From an uncultured Clostridia bacterium (GTDB taxonomy: Bacteria; Bacillota; Clostridia; Christensenellales; Aristaeellaceae), in contig CAMJXZ010000167.1 in assembly GCA_946409855.1 (NCBI GenBank), positions 1 through 7,071 on the forward strand: 7,071 nucleotides of DNA. Direction: 5' to 3'. Shown here piece by piece: positions 4,469-7,071 of this stretch. Positions within the stretch are counted from its first letter, which is position 1; each line of letters begins with the position of its first letter. The translations under genes were made by a program, and so were the position numbers. Below the pieces are notes generated by a model. It was not told the DNA's origin. It made no database searches and worked only from the letters and a program-made list of their open reading frames with translations.

Positions 4469-7071
4469 ATGTCAAAGCGTACGGATATCAAAAAGGTGCT
4501 GATCATCGGCTCCGGCCCCATCGTCATCGGCCAGGCGGCGGAATTCGATTACGCCGGCACCCAGGCCTGCCTGGCCCTCAAGGAGGAAGGCTACGAGGTA
4601 ATCCTGTGCAACTCCAACCCCGCGACCATCATGACGGATACCGCCATCGCGGACAAGGTATACATGGAGCCGCTGACCCTGGAATACGTCGCCAAGATCC
4701 TCCGGTATGAGCGGCCGGACGCCATCGTGCCGGGCATCGGCGGCCAGACGGGCCTGAACCTCGCCATGCAGCTGGAAAAGAAGGGCATCCTCCGGGAATG
4801 CGGGGTGGAGCTGCTGGGCACGTCCAGCCGTTCCATCGAGCGGGCGGAGGACCGGGAGCTGTTCAAGGAAATGTGCCTGAAGATCGGCGAGCCGGTCATC
4901 CCCTCCGAAATCACGTACGGGATCGAAGAGGCCAAACAGGCGGCGCAGCGCATCGGCTACCCCGTGGTGCTGCGGCCCGCCTTCACCCTGGGCGGCACCG
5001 GCGGCGGCTTTGCCAACAACGAAGAGGAGCTCACCGAGATCTGCGCCAACGGCTTTGCCCTATCCCCGGTGCATCAGGTGCTGGTGGAAAAAAGCGTCAG
5101 AGGGTATAAGGAAATCGAGTTTGAGGTCATGCGCGACTCCAACGACCACGCCATCACCATCTGCGGGATGGAGAACGTCGATCCCGTGGGCGTGCACACC
5201 GGGGACAGCATCGTGGTCGCCCCGATCCTGAGCCTGAACGACCATGACCTCAAAATGCTCAACGACAGCGCGATCCGGATCATCCGGGAGCTGGAGATCG
5301 AGGGCGGGTGCAACGTGCAGTTCGCACTGAACCCGGATTCCTCCGAATATTTCCTGATCGAGGTCAACCCCCGGGTGTCCCGTTCTTCGGCGCTGGCGTC
5401 CAAGGCCAGCGGCTACCCCATCGCCCGGGTCACCGCCAAGATCGCCCTGGGCATGGCGCTGGAAGAGATCTCCGTGGCGGGCGGTACCGCGGCCATCGAG
5501 CCTTCCCTGGATTATCTGGTGGCCAAGTTCCCGCGCTTCCCCTTCGACAAGTTCGCCACTGCCCCCAACACCCTGGGCACCCAGATGAAGGCCACCGGCG
5601 AGGTGATGGGCATCGGGAGCAACCTGGAAGAATGCCTCCTCAAGTCCGTCCGGTCGCTGGAAACCGGGGTGTGCCATTTCCACCTGCCCAAGTTCGATTC
5701 CTGGACGGACGAAGCGCTGACGGAATACATCGTTGAGTTCCGGGACGACAACGTCTACGCCGTTTTCGAGCTCCTGCGCCGGGGCACCCCGATCCATGTC
5801 CTGCACGAAAAGACCATGATCACGGAGCTGTTCCTGGAATCCTTCGCCCGGATCGTGGCGATGGAAAACACCCTGAAGGCCCGGATCAATTCGGTGGATA
5901 CGCTGCGGGAAGCCAAGAAAATGGGCTTTTCCGACGCGTATATCGCAAAGCTGTGGAACCTGTCCGAAACGGAAGTGTACCAGAAGCGCCTGGCAAGCTC
6001 CATCACCCCGGTGTTCCGCATGGTGGATACCCTGCACACCGGCAAATACATCGCCTATCTGTATTCTTCCTACTCCAATCAGAACGACTCCCGCCTGTCC
6101 GGCAAGCGGAAGATCGTGGTGCTGGGCGCCGGCCCCATCCGCATCGGCCAGGGGGTGGAGTTTGACTATTCCACGGTCCACGCGGTGCAGACCATCCGCC
6201 GGGCGGGGTACGAGGCCATCATCATCAACAACAACCCCGAAACCGTGTCCACCGACTACACCACCGCCGACAAGCTGTATTTTGAGCCCCTGACGCCGGA
6301 AGACGTGATGGCCATCATCGATTTTGAAAAGCCGGAGGGCGTCATCGCCTCCCTGGGCGGCCAGACGGCCATCAACCTGGCGCAGCCCCTGATGGAGCGC
6401 GGGGTGCGGATCATCGGGACGGACTGCGACGCCATCGAGCGGGCGGAAAACCGGGACAGCTTTGAAAAGATCCTTTTGGAGCTGGGGATCCCCCAGCCCA
6501 AGGGCCAGGCGGTCACCAACATTGAAGACGGCGTGCGCGCGGCGGCGGAGATCGGCTATCCGGTGCTGGTCCGGCCTTCCTTTGTGCTGGGCGGCCGCGC
6601 CATGCAGATCGTAGGCAACGAGCAGCAGCTGCGCAAATACCTGAAGACCGCCGTGGAAATCGACGCCGACAAGCCGGTGCTGGTGGACAAATACATCCAG
6701 GGCAAGGAGGTCGAGGTGGACGCCATCTGCGACGGCCGGGACGTGTTCGTCCCCGGCATCATGGAGCTGGTGGAGCGCACCGGCGTCCATTCCGGCGACT
6801 CCATCAGCGTGTATCCCCCCTTCAGCATCTCCAACAAGGTCAAGGGCATCATCCTGCAGTACGCCAAAAAGCTGGGGCTCGGCATCGGGATCATCGGGCT
6901 GTACAACATCCAGTTCATTGTGGACAAGCAGGACAACGTGTATATCATCGAGGTCAATCCCCGGTACTCCCGGACGGTGCCGTTCCTGTCCAAGGCCACC
7001 GGCTGGTCCCTGGCGGATATCGCCACGGAGGTCATCCTCGGCAAGAGCATGAAGGAGCAGGGCATTTTCGA
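4469..7071 (+). CDS. carB: Carbamoyl-phosphate synthase large (ammonia-using) subunit, 3' end beyond window
   Basis: 867 complete codons are visible, of about 1060-1070 expected. CarB uses two ATP, bicarbonate and ammonia channelled from CarA to make carbamoyl phosphate for pyrimidines and arginine. The two homologous synthetase halves are both present. The first begins with GSGPIVIGQAAEFDYAGTQAC (14-34), followed by GGQTGLN (91-97) and RPAFTLGGTGGG from Arg169, the same number as the catalytic Arg169 of E. coli CarB. The second half restarts at residue 548 with KIVVLGAGPIRIGQGVEFDY and has the matching RPSFVLGGRAM (Arg702), EVEVDAICDG, GVHSGDS and IIEVNPRYSRT. The end of this ATP-grasp domain and the C-terminal allosteric domain lie off the right edge. 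The ATG has AGGAGG (4454-4459) nine bases upstream. carA, its usual partner directly upstream, is absent here. Long open frames on the opposite strand are composition artefacts. Confidence 0.97.
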   Translation, partial: MSKRTDIKKVLIIGSGPIVIGQAAEFDYAGTQACLALKEEGYEVILCNSNPATIMTDTAIADKVYMEPLTLEYVAKILRYERPDAIVPGIGGQTGLNLAMQLEKKGILRECGVELLGTSSRSIERAEDRELFKEMCLKIGEPVIPSEITYGIEEAKQAAQRIGYPVVLRPAFTLGGTGGGFANNEEELTEICANGFALSPVHQVLVEKSVRGYKEIEFEVMRDSNDHAITICGMENVDPVGVHTGDSIVVAPILSLNDHDLKMLNDSAIRIIRELEIEGGCNVQFALNPDSSEYFLIEVNPRVSRSSALASKASGYPIARVTAKIALGMALEEISVAGGTAAIEPSLDYLVAKFPRFPFDKFATAPNTLGTQMKATGEVMGIGSNLEECLLKSVRSLETGVCHFHLPKFDSWTDEALTEYIVEFRDDNVYAVFELLRRGTPIHVLHEKTMITELFLESFARIVAMENTLKARINSVDTLREAKKMGFSDAYIAKLWNLSETEVYQKRLASSITPVFRMVDTLHTGKYIAYLYSSYSNQNDSRLSGKRKIVVLGAGPIRIGQGVEFDYSTVHAVQTIRRAGYEAIIINNNPETVSTDYTTADKLYFEPLTPEDVMAIIDFEKPEGVIASLGGQTAINLAQPLMERGVRIIGTDCDAIERAENRDSFEKILLELGIPQPKGQAVTNIEDGVRAAAEIGYPVLVRPSFVLGGRAMQIVGNEQQLRKYLKTAVEIDADKPVLVDKYIQGKEVEVDAICDGRDVFVPGIMELVERTGVHSGDSISVYPPFSISNKVKGIILQYAKKLGLGIGIIGLYNIQFIVDKQDNVYIIEVNPRYSRTVPFLSKATGWSLADIATEVILGKSMKEQGIF

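Noticed and set aside
5060..6790. 576-codon open frame on the minus strand opposite carB
   Set aside because: It lies fully inside carB, its translation is low in complexity (rich in His, Gly, Val, Asp) and matches no family. Long antisense frames are expected in GC-rich genes with biased third positions.

Overview
This window carries two divergent nucleotide-biosynthesis operons, and all six genes can be identified from motifs. The GC-rich coding sequence, strong AAGGAGG-type ribosome binding sites, purE-purC-purF-purM order, PurBox-like operators and a PyrR-type pyrimidine attenuator together point to the Bacillota, most likely a GC-rich member of the Clostridia. This is inferred from layout and recalled family patterns; no search was run.

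Left half, minus strand (positions 1-2880, read right to left): purE, purC, purF and the first 53 codons of purM form a tight purine operon. PurE and PurC act on AIR/CAIR late in the pathway to IMP. PurF catalyses the committed first step, making phosphoribosylamine from PRPP. PurM closes the imidazole ring.

Centre (2881-3265): a 385-base divergent control region without genes. It holds a minus-strand promoter for purE (TTGACA, 17-base spacer, TACACT with an extended TG), with a perfect 13-base match to the Bacillus PurR box consensus just upstream. It also holds a 9+9 base inverted repeat with CGAAC cores, which looks like a second PurR operator. To the right is a strong plus-strand promoter (TTGACA, 17-base spacer, TATGAT), followed by a leader of about 147 nt. 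That leader contains a PyrR-binding-loop-like hairpin, an antiterminator arm and a rho-independent terminator, mutually exclusive as in classic PyrR attenuation.

Right half, plus strand (3266-7071): pyrC (dihydroorotase) and carB (carbamoyl-phosphate synthase large subunit, running off the right edge) start a pyrimidine operon. No carA lies between or before them.

The most notable observation is that the PurF-like protein lacks the N-terminal catalytic cysteine and several other glutaminase residues, while its PRPP motif and likely Fe-S cysteines are intact. The glutaminase half therefore looks dead, and the ammonia source for the first step of purine synthesis is an open question. The second is that purine-type operators sit immediately upstream of a pyrimidine promoter, suggesting joint control of the two pathways. 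No mobile element, CRISPR array, tRNA or rRNA was seen.
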